64,000 bases of DNA from Brugia malayi (Eukaryota; Nematoda; Chromadorea; Rhabditida; Onchocercidae), in assembly GCF_000002995.4 (NCBI RefSeq), contig NW_025062477.1:13684696-13748695 (forward strand), in the 5' to 3' direction. How positions within the stretch are numbered: position 1 is the stretch's first letter; the number at the start of each line of letters is the position of its first letter. The notes under the pieces are model-generated. The model was not told the DNA's origin, ran no database searches, and saw only the letters and a list, made by a program, of their open reading frames with translations. Both the position numbers and the translations under genes were made by a program. This document shows positions 38,706-51,290 of this stretch, piece by piece.

Positions 38706-41222
38706 ATAGCTAATCCACTTCACTTTTTCGCCTTTTAATACATTAACTTGTTATTATTAACTCTATGAATAATAATACTTAATTATTATTCATTGCATAA
38801 TTTAATTTAAGAAAATTTTCCCACACGTCCCCACTCGTCATCTATAATTACGCATAAAAACAAATCACGTGAATTATATGATCAATACGTTACGTGAACT
38901 GACAAACGCACACATGTTATGGTGAGTGAGTGATGATGATGTACAGATCAATTGATAACAGAATGATGGATGCATGCCAACAGAGGTTGACATTGTTTTC
39001 TCCTTTAGCTTGTCCTATTTACACAAACAAACAACTCTAGTAGACATGTGACATACAAAAAAAAGAAAAAGAAAAAAACCGAATGAAACCACAAATAATA
39101 ACAATCTAAAACAAATAATTGCACTAAAAATGCAACAAAAAAAGAGACGTAAGACTACACGTAATGGTACAGAGATTACACGTATACAAAATAGTGATCA
39201 CACGTAACGATAAAGAGATTACACGTATACAAAATAGTTTTAACTATTTGAGAAATAGAAAAAAGTATGCTTTATCAGAAAAGAAAAGAAAAAAAAAATC
39301 GTTCAATATGGGCAAAATGCCATCAATTGGTTGAACTATTTTGATAAATTTTTTTTAAAAAAAAAAGGAAAAGAAAAAAGAACGATGAAATATGTTTAAC
39401 AAAAAAAAAAATAATTTAACAATGATTATTATTTTGAATTTTACGATAATCTTTCGAACAAAAAAAGAAAAAATGGCGGCCTTTTTTTGTAGGAAAAAAA
39501 ATTTTTTTTTTTTTTTTGTTAAAAATTTGTATAAAAGATAGGATTAATGCGAAATTAAATGGAGGTGAAAATTGAATGGAAACTACATCGTATCAATTTT
39601 TATTTTAGAAGAAAAAAAAATGATTTCTCAGCTATCATTTAATAGATATTTCTATCTCAATCAATTATATTTAAAAAAAAAATGAATTGAAATATTTTAA
39701 AATTTAAAAAAAGAAAACAAAAACATTTTACAATATAAATTACCTTTCTTTTTTCTTTTCTCATTGCAAACTTTATCTAATTAAACCTAATATTACAATT
39801 TTTTGTACAATGGAAATAATTATGTTATATCACAACATGTATAATTCTAAATTTAATTAAATTACTAAATGCAAATTAGAAATCATTTTCATTCAAAAAA
39901 ATAAAAATAAACTTTTTTCATCTCATTTCTTTTGCTAATTTTTGCACAATTTCTAAAAAAAAAAAAAAAAAAAAATTATATGCAAAAGAAAAAATAAAAT
40001 AAAAGAGAAAGAAGACGAAAAAAAGAAGAAATCGAACTGCAAATTTAACTCAATTTTAGAAAAGTAAAATAACAAAAAGAGAAAGAAAAGAAAACGAGGA
40101 ATATTATAGTTGTTTATAATAGAAAGGACAAAAAAAAAAAAAAGGAAAAGGAAAAAATTTTTTCAATTATTTCTTATAGAATTGAAATGAAATTTTTTCC
40201 AAGATTTCAAGACAATATGCTAAAACAAAAATGATAAAAAAAAAGAGAAAAGAGTGTAAATAGAAAGAGAATTGAAAAAAAGTTAAAAATGTTGATTGAA
40301 TTGATGATAGAGTAGACTGTTGTGACAAAAAATTTCTCAACAAAATTCTTTTCATCATTTTGCAAAAAAAAAAAGAAAAGAAAAAAAGAAAAAGAAAAAG
40401 CTATAATCCTTTATCGCATCTTAATTGGCATATTTAAATAAGAGTTACTGCTAATATTGGAAAAAAAAAAAAAAAAACATAGGAAAAAATGCAAAAATAA
40501 AGTAAATAAATAGAAGAGAGAAAGAGAAGAAAAGAATGAGAAAAATAGTGCTAATTAAAAAAGCCTTCTTAAATTCATTAACAAAAAATTATTAAATTTA
40601 ATAATCGAAAAAGAAGCAAAGAATAATTTGAAAAAAAAAAAGAAAAAAAGAAAAACACATATTATATATATTTTTTTTTTAAAAAAAATAATTTTAAAGT
40701 TGGAAATGTGAAAAAAACCCTCTCTCTCTCTCTCTCCCTCTCCCTCTCTCTGTTTTAAACTTTTTAAAGTAATCATTGTTCGAGTAAATAACTCAAAAAG
40801 GAAATTATCATTTTTCTTCCTCTCTTTCTCTCCTTTTTTTAAATTAGCTATCATTTACGTATAATCTTTGATCAAATCAAATCAAATAAACAAATAAATG
40901 ATAAAATGTTACACACATTTCATTTAAATCAATCTAATATAAACAACAAATTAATTTACTCTTTTTTTTTTATTGTTTTCATTAATTTAAATGAAAACAA
41001 ATTTGAAAAAAAAAAAAAAAAGGCAAATGAAAGAGAAAATTTTTTATCACTCATTCACTAATTCTCTTATCATTTCTTATCATTTTCTCATACACTCTTT
41101 CATACATTTATTTCTCTTCCTCTTATCACTCATTTTATTTCATTCTTTCTCTTTTTCTTTTCTTTACTCATTCATTTCAATCATTTTTTTTTTCATTTCT
41201 TACAAATCATTCTTAATTTACA
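38706..41222. other. AT-rich intergenic DNA with a small 43-bp duplication
   Basis: No gene seen. AGAGATTACACGTATACAAA occurs at 39171 and again at 39214, a 43-bp-spaced pair separated by a CACACGTAACGATA segment. It resembles the 8918 satellite only in period length and ACGTAA content. The rest is poly-A/poly-T and purine-rich runs. Confidence 0.6.
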
Positions 41223-41325
41223 ATGTACATATGTACGTATACATCCGCATGTGTGCGTGTGTGTACGTACCTGTACGTACGTGTATGTGTGTATGTACAT
41301 GTATGTATATATGTATGTGTGTATG

Positions 41326-41358
<33 letters not shown>

Positions 41359-41396
41359 ATGTGTACATGCATGTATATGTATGTGTGACTAAACAT
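41223..41396. repeat. GTGT/GTAC/ATGT microsatellite
   Basis: Alternating purine-pyrimidine sequence made of ACGTAC, GTATGT and a perfect (GT)n core near 41337-41359. All open frames on both strands here are repeat translations rich in Cys/Val/Tyr or His/Thr. Confidence 0.95.
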
Positions 41397-41604
41397 TACA
41401 CCTGTTCTTGTTGTTATTATTATTATTGTTGTTATTGACATTATCAATTGGACTCATTCTAAACTTCGATAACGACCTTTTAATGTTTCAATTATTAACT
41501 ATTTCAGCATCAGATGTAATGTTTTCAAAAGGGAAAATTCCCTCCTGTCACTTTTCAAATCGATTTCTTATTCGTTTAACCAATGAAATAGAAAAAAAAG
41601 ACAA

Positions 41605-41607
<3 letters not shown>

Positions 41608-41642
<35 letters not shown>
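41608..41642. repeat. (GA)n microsatellite
   Basis: An uninterrupted run of about 17 AG dinucleotides. Confidence 0.95.
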
Positions 41643-41645
<3 letters not shown>

Positions 41646-41718
41646 AATGATATAATGAAGAAAAAAAAAACGAAAATTCTGCAAAACTTTGTTTTTACTT
41701 CATACATTTTCTTTGCCA

Positions 41719-41802
41719 TACAAATACATACATCAACATACACACATACACACATACATACATACATGCATACATACATACATACACATACACATACATC
41801 AA
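41719..41802. repeat. (CATA)n/(CACATA)n microsatellite
   Basis: Imperfect CATA and CACATA units. Read on the opposite strand it matches the TATG/TGTG array at 41223-41396, so the two could pair as a long imperfect inverted repeat. Confidence 0.95.
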
Positions 41803-41950
41803 GAAGCCAACAAACAATTTCTCGGTGATTCTTTGGCATACGTTCATTCCTCGGCCACCACCTCCCCCTCCTCCCTCCATCGTCTCTTGAAACAACTCAA
41901 TGTTAATAATTGAATAATATTGACATCCTTATATAACGCAATACCATTAC

Positions 41951-42041
41951 ACACACTCTCTCTCTCTCTTTCTCTCTCCCTCTCTCTTCCTTTCTCTCTC
42001 CCTCTCTCTTCCTTTCTCTCTCCCTCTCTCTTCCGATAAAC
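41951..42041. repeat. Pyrimidine tract with a TCTCTTCCTTTCTCTCTCCC-type unit
   Basis: Almost entirely C and T for about 90 bases. CTCTCTTCCTTTCTCTCTCC recurs in tandem about three times with a period of 24 bases. Such homopyrimidine mirror-like tracts can form triplex DNA. Confidence 0.9.
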
Positions 42042-42127
42042 TTTTTAAAACAATTTTGACAACATAGTTGCTTCACTTATATGTTTCATTCAAAATGGCA
42101 ATTAAATAATATAATAGATTGACAAAA

Positions 42128-42143
42128 GGGGGGGGGGGGTGGG
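42128..42143. repeat. G12 homopolymer
   Basis: Twelve consecutive G, then T and GGG. This is very unusual in a window where the long homopolymers are otherwise A or T. Confidence 0.95.
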
Positions 42144-42609
42144 CATACAGGTATCACTATATAACGACAGATTACAAAAGGTCAAATGGACATTGACCTT
42201 TAATGCTATTAATTATGAAATGAATAGATGTGCAATTGAAGTGTATTTAAAATATTAATTATATGCAATAAATTGTATTATTTTCTCAGTAATTCATTTT
42301 TTCATTTTTTTAATTATACACAATAAATATGCTTAAAATCATTAAAATTATAACATTAATGTGCAATTGAAGTATATTTAAATTAAATGAAATTTGTTTA
42401 ATTTAATATATCAAAAAATATATGTTTGATTAATTATATACAAAACTAAAATACTGAAAAAACAAATTTAGCTTTTTAAAAATCTTTTTTTAAAATATTG
42501 CCGTGCACAGAAAAAAAAAAAAAAAAAAAAGGAACGAACCGACAAATTAAAGAAATGGAGACATTTTTCAATGAATTTGTAATGTTTTTGGTAGATAGCG
42601 GGGAGGAGT

Positions 42610-42634
42610 GGGTATTGGGAAGGGTAGGGTAGGG
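42610..42634 (+). other. G-quadruplex-type motif
   Basis: Five GGG runs (42610, 42617, 42622, 42627, 42632) are separated by loops of only 2 to 4 bases, with another GGGG at 42600 and GGG at 42641. This meets the standard intramolecular G4 pattern. It lies in a small GC-rich island (about 42595-42780) that also contains CCCCGTACGTACCCGGGGG near 42759. Confidence 0.8.
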
Positions 42635-42903
42635 ATGGACGGGTAGTTGGAAGAGGGAGAGAAGAGGAAGATGGGCAAGGTATAGTGACACGGATACATC
42701 ATTTCAATTTTCTTCTCTCAGCCCTCTCTCTACCCGCAGATGGTTGCAATGTCCCCGTACGTACCCGGGGGTTGGCATGATAATAATGCCTTTCACCTTC
42801 TTCTTCATTTCCATTCTTATTTCAAAATTCATCTCATTCCCTATTTCACATTTTCATCTTTGCAAAAAAAAAAAAAAACGGAAAACTAAAAATCGTAAGA
42901 GAC

Positions 42904-43230
42904 ATACATACATACACGCATACATACATAAATACGTGTATACATACATGCATCACATACAAACATACATACACATACGTACATGCATGCATGCATTTAT
43001 TTTACATTATAAAATATTACGTAACGTAATCAACTTGTGTATATTTTTCACGCAATACGTTTCAGTCATTCACGCATACAACGAAAAACTGTACGAGACA
43101 TACATGTACAAGCATGCATGCATGCACGCGTGCATGCCTTTTTTTTGACATTATAAAACATTACGTGAACGTGACGTATTCAATTTATATATGTTTTTTA
43201 CGCAATATACTTTCAATCATATAAGCATAA
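42904..43230. repeat. CATA array plus about 100-bp direct duplication
   Basis: An ACATACATACA array (about 42903-42985) leads into two related segments about 144 bp apart. Copy 1 (about 42980-43080) and copy 2 (about 43112-43230) share, in order, GCATGCATGCA, ACATTATAAAA followed by ATTACGT, CACGCAATA or TACGCAATA, and a TTTCA-TCA tail. Copy 1 contains the 13-base palindrome TTACGTAACGTAA. Confidence 0.75.
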
Positions 43231-43787
43231 ATCTTTTCTTCTAATAATCATCATTATCACTGATAATTTGGATGATCTAAAAATTAATTTTTTTTTTTAA
43301 AATTTATTTAAAAATGTTTAAAATTAATTTTTATCTAAAAAAAAAAAAAAGGAAAAAGAAAAAAGAAAAAACAAGAAAAGACAAAATGAAACAAATTAAC
43401 AACAACTAAGAGAATTTATTTCATTCATCAATTAAAAAAAAAAAAAAAAACTAAAGATCTATGACAATTTTTTTCTTTCTTTTTTCTGTTTAAAAAATTT
43501 TTAAGATCAATGATATCATTCATCTTATAAAATTTGTCAATTATTTAGCATTTACTTATCATTAATATCAATTATAGAAAAAAAAAAGAAGAAACGTCGA
43601 TTCTAATCATTTATTTATCAATTTTTTATTATCACTATTATCATTTCTTAATCAATTTTAATTTAAAAAAAAAAAAAACTTGACTGAATGAGTTATTATC
43701 AATTTATCTTTTATCATCAACCGCTACTCGCTTATCACTATTATCATCAATGGCCCTATCATTGATATTAATCTATTACATCCTCCT

Positions 43788-43818
<31 letters not shown>

Positions 43819-46107
43819 TCCTCTTCTTGTCTCAATAATTTAGTTTAAAAATAAATTTCATGTGACAATTTAATGAGGGATATTTTAATACTTTCACTTA
43901 GATTGAAAGATGAAAAATGACAATTGAAATTACAAGAAAAATGAAAAGTAAATTATTATAAATTTGCATTTATTTTCTATAAATATAAATAAGTTTGATA
44001 AGTTGCTTAATATATTATTTAAAAAACTAGTCAATGATATAAAAAAGTGTAATATAAAGTTGTAATTTGTTAATAAATAATTGTTTTCATATCTTATTAC
44101 ACTCAATAATCATTATTAATTATTACTGATTAATATAAATATAATCTGATATGCTTAATCGATTACAGTAAATAAATAAATAAACAGATATAATATAGTA
44201 ATTTAATTACTTAGCTAGGTAATAAAAAGTAAACAATTTGAAAAGATATTTTATATATTAAAAATAAGCAATGATAATTTATCATAAAAGCACGCGGTAA
44301 TTTAAAAACATCAACAAGATCTCTGATCTTTTTCATTTCCCAAACAACTGTTAGTAGTTTTCCTTAACCTATTAAAATGTTTATCAAACATAAAAAGGAT
44401 AGAGGAATGATGATAATAAGAGAGAGAGAGAGAGAGGAAAGGGATATTATTTAAAGAATGAAGGAAGGGACATTTTGTAATGACATGTTGTTATGAGGAA
44501 AATCGGATGAATAATAAATATTTTTTCCTAACTAAAAATAAAATGTTAACTTTTTTTTTTTTGCAAAATTTATTTTTAAAATTTAAAATTTTGGTAAGAA
44601 AAAAAAATTAATAATAATGAATTAATAAATACGAAATTAATTTAAAATATTAGTTTTTAAAAAAAAAGAAAAACAATAAACAAAAATTTCACACCAAATT
44701 TAATCATTTTCTTCGCTATTACACATTCATAATAGCTATTTCTTTTTCAATTATGAATTTCGATAAAAAAAAAAATTGCAGCTTAACAATATGTAAAATG
44801 AAAAAATTATTGAAAAAAATAAACAAATAAATAAATGAAATGAGCAAAAATCAAAAATCGAAATTCAGAGAACGATTAGTAAATAATGTGAAAATTTAAT
44901 TGTTACAATTTATTATTTGTTATTATTTATCATTTATTATTGTTTATTATTATCATTAATTATTATTATTATTTAAAACAACTTTTTTTTTTAGTTAGAA
45001 AATTTTATAAAAAAAAAACCTCTGCTTTTTTTTTTTTTTTTTTTTTTTTGGAATTTTTAATCGTTGATGATTAAATTTTTAAAAGAGCAAACAAAATTGC
45101 AAAATCCGTTGGGAGAGAAGAAAATATCACTTGTTGTCACGAGTGATTAATTAACATACCAGTACAGTGTTAATAATTTTATATCAGTGCACACAAACGG
45201 GTGATAATTAGCAATTAGCAATTTTTCATTTTGGCCAAATTTTAGAAATGACAGAAAAAAAAAAACAAGTCGAAATGTCCTTTTTGTTTGGTTTTATTTT
45301 TCCTTTGTTTTTTGTTTTTTTGTTTTTTTTTTTGTTATATAACAAAATTGGTACAGAAAACATTATTTATCATTTTAAAAATTAGGTTAATTTGGAACAA
45401 AAAAAAAAAAAGAAGAATGCAACTTAATTTCAAAATTAAATTTTTCAAAATTTATCTGATATTATAATTTTAATTATAAATTTTCAAAGATTACTCTTTT
45501 ATATTTCTCCTCTCCTCTCACTCTCTTTCCCTCTCTCTCTCTCTGCCTCCCTCTCACCCTGTCTTTCTCTTATTTTTTTATTTTGTAATAAAAAAAATAA
45601 TATAATTGATAGATTTTTTTTTCTGTTGTTAAAATTGCGATGAATTCATAAAATCATTTTCGTTTATTAAAATTTAATTTCGGATAATTAACTTTGATAT
45701 GGGAAAGAAATAAAATACTAAAAATAATTTTAGAAAATTCAATTTATGTTTGTTTTCAAAAGGTCATCGTCGTTTAATATGATCGGTCATTCCATTGAAA
45801 CACTCAAAATCTCATCATAATCTCTTCTAATAATTACTTTCATATATTCTCAAATGCATTCTCATTTCTTCCTAATATTAACTATATTTAATATTATTTC
45901 TTTTTTTTTCTTTCCAGGAAAAAAACAAAGCAAACAAGTAAACAAACAAACAAACAAACAAACAAACAAGCAAACACATTCATTTTCTGCAATCAATACG
46001 GAGAAAAAAAATAATTCAATATTTCGAGGTGAATTTGAAAAAAAAAAAAATTAAATTAAAACTTACTGAAAAAATATTATTTTAATAATATCTACATTAA
46101 TAGCAAC
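43231..46107. other. AT-rich intergenic DNA with simple repeats
   Basis: No gene seen. It holds short CT tracts (about 43794-43825, 45506-45570), a GA tract (about 44420-44440) and a CAAA/CAAG array (about 45927-45976). The frame at 45854-46054 is a translation of that array. Confidence 0.65.
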
Positions 46108-46117
46108 AGTAATAATA

Positions 46118-46188
<71 letters not shown>
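46108..46188. repeat. (AAT)n microsatellite
   Basis: About 26 AAT triplets, nearly perfect at the right end. The minus-strand poly-isoleucine frame across it is spurious. Confidence 0.95.
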
Positions 46189-46189
<1 letters not shown>

Positions 46190-49100
46190 TTAATATGAAA
46201 ATACGTATAAGGAATAAAATAAGAAAAATTATTGTTTTGTGCATTTTTGATAATTTCAAAAGAAAAAAAACAAATAAATAAATATATAATGAATAAAAAA
46301 AAAAAAAAGAAAAAAGGAACTAAACATATATCATATTTATTTGATATCATTAAAAAAAAAAAATGATTATATTTATGAGCATTCAAATGATATTTTTCTG
46401 TCCTTGACAATTTTAAAAAAAAAAAAATTTTTTTCTCTAATTTTTTTTAAAAAAAAAAAAAGGAAAGAAAGGAAGAAAAAAGGAGGGCAATAGAAATATT
46501 ATATGTTATTTATCAAGGCTATTCACCCTTTTTTTTTTTTTTTTTTAATTTTAGTTTTTTTTTTTTTGTTAAAAATATACATAGATAGAAACTAAATACG
46601 GGAAATGAATGAATGAATGAATGATGCAAATGGCGCAAAATGCTCTCTCAATTCAATTTTTAAATTATTTCTAAATGGGCCAATTTTTGAAAATTTTCAA
46701 AAAAAAAATTTTTTTTGAAGTATTTGCAATTTTAATTTTCTTTTTTTTTTTTTTTTTTACATATGAATGTTAACAAAACTATTGAAAATGATTAATTAAT
46801 TAATTAATTAAGATTGTTAATCTTAAATGATTAATTAAAATTATCCTAAATGATTGAAAAAAAAAAAAGAAAACACAGCAAAAAATGAAAATAATCTCGA
46901 TTAAAATTTTAATTAAAAATAGCAATCATTATTAGGAAACTAAGATTATTAAGAAATATGATCAATAAGAAAAAATAAATAAATAAATAAAAAGCTCTTA
47001 AATAATTTTTAAAAACTTTAAAAAATTGTTCGTTTTTTTTTTTTCTCTATTAGTTATAATAGTTAAAATAATAAGATTTTTTTAGTCTTTTTTGAAAATG
47101 TATTATAGTAATAATAATAAATCATTAAAATTACTACTTTGAAATATTCATAAAAAACAAATAGAGGGAGACAGAGAGAGAGAGAGAGAGAGAAAGAGAA
47201 AAAAGAGAGCATTAGAATTAAGTATCAAATAATAATGGAATAATTATTGGACGATGTGATAATTAATTTTGAAAATTTTTATAAATTTTTTTTAAAAAAA
47301 AAAAAATAGTCATTATAAAATGAAATAATTATATGTTTATTAATTGAATGAATAAAATTATTCATTGCATCAATTTGATTCGAACTAAATAATATAAATT
47401 TTATGCTTATTATATGACCAATATAATAAGTTAACCTTTGATGTTTATTGTCTAATTTAAATTCAAATAATTCATTGTTAACTATCAGACAACAATGACC
47501 TTTTCAGTCAGTCAATCAGTCAATTCATATTAAAAAGCTTTCAGAAGAATTGGAATTAAATTATCCCATTTCAAATTCAATGAAAATGAAATAAATGAAT
47601 TATACACATTCACATCAATTTTTAGTAATCTGGAAGAAGAAAAAAAAGTATCTATGATATGTAAAATTTAACAATAAAAAAAAAAAAAAATGAAAAGAGG
47701 AAAGAAACAAAGAGAGAGAGAGAGAGAGAGAGAAAGTATAAATGGTTTAATTTTTGTTAATTATAAATCAAAAAAATAACACTATCAAAGTTTTTTTTGA
47801 AAAATTTTCAATCAGTATTTAGATAGCCATTCATTTGAAACCATTTCAATTCCTAATTAATTAACTTTTTAAAATCATTTTATGTGTTAATTTTATTATG
47901 TTATAAAAACATTGTAATTAAATATATATAAATAAAATTAAGATATATATATATATATATATCTATATAATTTAGCATATTTTTAATTTTTTTTTTTTTT
48001 TAAAAAACATTTTTACACATTTTAATTATGTCTTTACATTAAATTTTAATGCATAATTTAATTCGGCTAGAGATACAAAATTATTAATCTAATTTATATG
48101 AATAAAAAAAAATATATGAATAGCATATACAATAAGATGAACATATTCCAGATTTGATTAATTTTTTGATTTTAAATCTTGATTTAAATTATCTTACTTG
48201 TTGCACTGACAATTGTCAGTAAATGAAATAATTAAATAAATTATTTGATTAATTCATTCATTCAAGCGTTAATTTTTTTTTTTTTAAAAAAAAAAAATCT
48301 ATGAATAATGAAATTATGTCAGTCTTTCTTTCTTCCTTTTTTCGTTTTTTTTTTTTTTGAACAAGTAAAAGTTCAAAAGAAATGAAAATTTGGAGTGAAA
48401 ACTTTTTAAAAAAAAGTAAAAAAATAATTATTTTTATAATTAATGAATAGAAAATTTTCAATAATTTTGTTTAAATACTATTCAATTTATTTCAACATTT
48501 CTAATATTTAGAAAAAAAAAATCAAAAAAATAAGACATTAGTCATACATAAAACAACTGATGAACTTAATATCTTAATTAAAATTATTTTATTCATTATT
48601 TTCCTCCATCTTTTATGCATTTACAATAATATTTTAAAAGTGAACAAACACAAACTTTTAATAAAGCAAAATTAAAATTCAAGCAGAAAATAATGTCAGA
48701 CAATTTCCTCTCAACATATTAATAATTTATATTAAAATCAATTTCACTTTATGCATCAATTATTCTGCTTTTTGTATTACCAATTATAATGCTTTTATTC
48801 TCATTTTAGCATTTACAATATTACTTACTTTTATTACTTATTACACATCACTTACTTTGATTACTTATTACACATCACTTACTTTTATTACTTATTAGCA
48901 TCACTTACTTTTATTACTTATTAGCATCACTTATTATGTTTTTTTTTTCTTTTTTAATTTTAGTCTTATCAAATGTAATGAATATTACTTTTTATATTAT
49001 GTTCCAATAATAGATAATTGCCATTATTATTATTATTTTTTCCTTTTGCATAATTAGCTATCATTTTCATACCGTAAACCATATGAATAGTTGATTAAAA

Positions 49101-49621
49101 TCTTCAATTTCATTATTTAATTTGCAATTTTTAAAATTGATTTAACATCTGCTTGTTATCATAACTTTTTATCTCTTAAATTTCTTTAAATCTTATATTT
49201 TTTCCATGATTTTTTCCTCCCTCTCCTCCTCCTCTTCCTGCTATTTCGTTTACATTCTCTGCTAAATTTCATTTTCTAAAAAAAAGGTAAATTATTATCA
49301 TTTATTATTATTATTATTAATAATAATTATTATTATTTTTACTATTATCATTATTATTTATTATTAATATTACTAATCGTCGTAATCATCATCATTACCA
49401 TCGTCAACAACAAATATCAATCAGTTTGAAGTCGTCTTAAAAGTAATTAGTTGAATGAGTAAAGCTATTAAACTTCCATTGAAAATCCATTCATTCTGCA
49501 AAGCTCATTTGTCTTTAATCCCAATTGGATTCCTTCTTATCCATCCATAACATATTTAGCTATTGCAGTAATTTTAGGATTCAATTCAATTCAGCTAAAT
49601 TCATATAAACGCAATTATTCA
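46189..49621. other. AT-rich intergenic DNA
   Basis: No gene seen. It contains GA tracts near 47170-47205 and 47711-47734, a (TA)n run near 47941-47962 and ATT clusters near 49295-49375. The local 26/27-bp repeat at 48824 is listed separately. Confidence 0.65.
48824..48936. repeat. 26/27-bp tandem repeat, about four copies
   Basis: CTTACTTTTATTACTTATTA recurs at 48824, 48851 (one T to G change), 48878 and 48904. The last two units have TAGCATCA where the first two have CACATCA, showing a one-base length change inside the array. Confidence 0.85.
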
Positions 49622-49692
49622 AACACACATACACACATACATACATACATACATACAGACACACACACACACACACACACACATACACACAA
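49622..49692. repeat. (CA)n/(CATA)n microsatellite
   Basis: CACACATA and CATACATA units are followed by a perfect (CA)n run of about 11 repeats. Confidence 0.95.
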
Positions 49693-49833
49693 TGGCAAAA
49701 TGCAATCAAATTAGGAAGATAACTTGGAAAAGTCTATTGGCTTATTTAATCTTTTAAATTAACAAAACCATTAATACTTCTTCATTATTCAAAATGGCTA
49801 AGAAATTAATGCATTAATTCTGAGTTACTCTAA

Positions 49834-50180
49834 TTTCATCAACACATCATTATCATCATTACTAATATTATTAATTTCATCAACACATCATTATCATCAT
49901 TACTAATATTATTAATTTCATCAACACATCATTATCATCATTACTAATATTATTAATTTCATCAACACATCATTATCATCATTACTAATATTATTAATTT
50001 CATCAACACATCATTATCATCATTACTAATATTATTAATTTCATCAACACATCATTATCATCATTACTAATATTATTAATTTCATCAACACATCATTATC
50101 ATCATTACTAATATTATTAATTTCATCAACACATCATTATCATCATTACTAATATTATTAATTTCATCAACACATCATTT
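49834..50180. repeat. 41-bp tandem repeat, about 8.4 virtually identical copies
   Basis: TTTCATCAACACATCATTAT starts a unit at 49834 and every 41 bp to 50162. I see no difference between full copies, which points to a very recent expansion or active homogenisation. Each unit holds two ATCATCA/ATCATT phrases. Confidence 0.95.
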
Positions 50181-51035
50181 CATTTCTGTAAAATCAAAGA
50201 TTATATTATAATTTCATCCTTCCTTCTCTTTCATTCTATTCTCACTAATTCATTTATAAATCAATGGTTGTCTCCTTTATCTGCAAATATTTGATAGTTA
50301 ATTAAATAGTAAAAAAAAAAAAAAATGTACATCAAATGGTCGAAATTTTCATTAAGTATAAATTTAGCATTTTTATTTATAATATAATTAAAGATGTTTA
50401 ATTATAAATTATAATGTCACTTAAACATATATAAAGATAAGAAATGATTGATGAATGATTGAAGAAATGAAATTAATCTTTCTTTCAACACATGTAAACA
50501 TAAATATCAATCATAGCTTATTAATCATAGAAATTAATAATTAATTGATTACTTACACAGTGGAACATAAAAGCAGTGCTAATAATAAATTTAATAGGGA
50601 ATGTGATAAGACTACTATTTATTATTATCATGATTATTATTATTTATTATTATTATTGTTATTGTTATTATTATTACTATTACTACTATTATTATTATAT
50701 AGCACATACCAATAAACAATACTAATTATTGATAAATTTTATTAACCAATGATTAAACTTTTTTTACTGCATTGATCAATTGAATACAACTATAATATTT
50801 ATGAAAATAAAATTAAATATCTAATTTGTCATTTGCATATTCCATTGTCATTTCAATTCTTTATACAATCATTTAACAATTTAAGCAAAATTATTTCATT
50901 AAAAAATTTTTAAAAATTCTTTCTTTTGAACTTTACAAAGAAAATTTTGGCACTTTGGAAATTTCAAATAATTAAAGTCATTATATGAATTATGATTCAT
51001 AATTTTCTTCCTTTTCGTTGGAAAGAAATGTTGGA
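50181..51035. other. AT-rich intergenic DNA
   Basis: Nothing supported. An ATT/GTT triplet cluster lies near 50618-50700. Confidence 0.65.
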
Positions 51036-51290
51036 TAAAGACACACATACACGTGTATACGTACACAGACACATATACACGTACGTAAGTACATAATACA
51101 CATACATACCGTACATCATATGTACAGACAAGACATACATGTGCACACACATACATGCATGCATATAGACATGCATACACTCATATACACATACACATAC
51201 ACACATACATATGTAGGTATAGAGCGAAGCATGCACTTACGTACGCGCAAAAGACGCGCGCAAAGGCGCATACATACATTGGGGACACGC
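51036..51290. repeat. CACA/CATA/ACGT microsatellite region with CpG-rich tail
   Basis: Imperfect ACACATACAC and ACGTACGTA units occupy 51036-51215. A short patch rich in CG (ACGTACGCGC and GACGCGCGCAA) follows at 51240-51270, unusual in this AT-rich setting. Open frames on both strands are repeat translations. Confidence 0.85.

Noticed and set aside
41193..41447. Open frames on both strands rich in His/Thr/Tyr or Cys/Val
   Set aside because: They are translations of a GT/CATA microsatellite that is open in several frames, with no splice context.
42744..43148. Plus-strand frame starting MQCPRTYPGVG in the GC island
   Set aside because: It quickly becomes phenylalanine-rich low complexity and then CATA-repeat translation. 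No supporting exon structure.
46063..46410. Minus-strand frame with long poly-isoleucine
   Set aside because: Artefact of an AAT microsatellite and poly-A runs.
49834..50180. Regular direct repeats considered as a CRISPR array
   Set aside because: The units are contiguous with no unique spacers and the genome is eukaryotic, so this is an ordinary tandem repeat.
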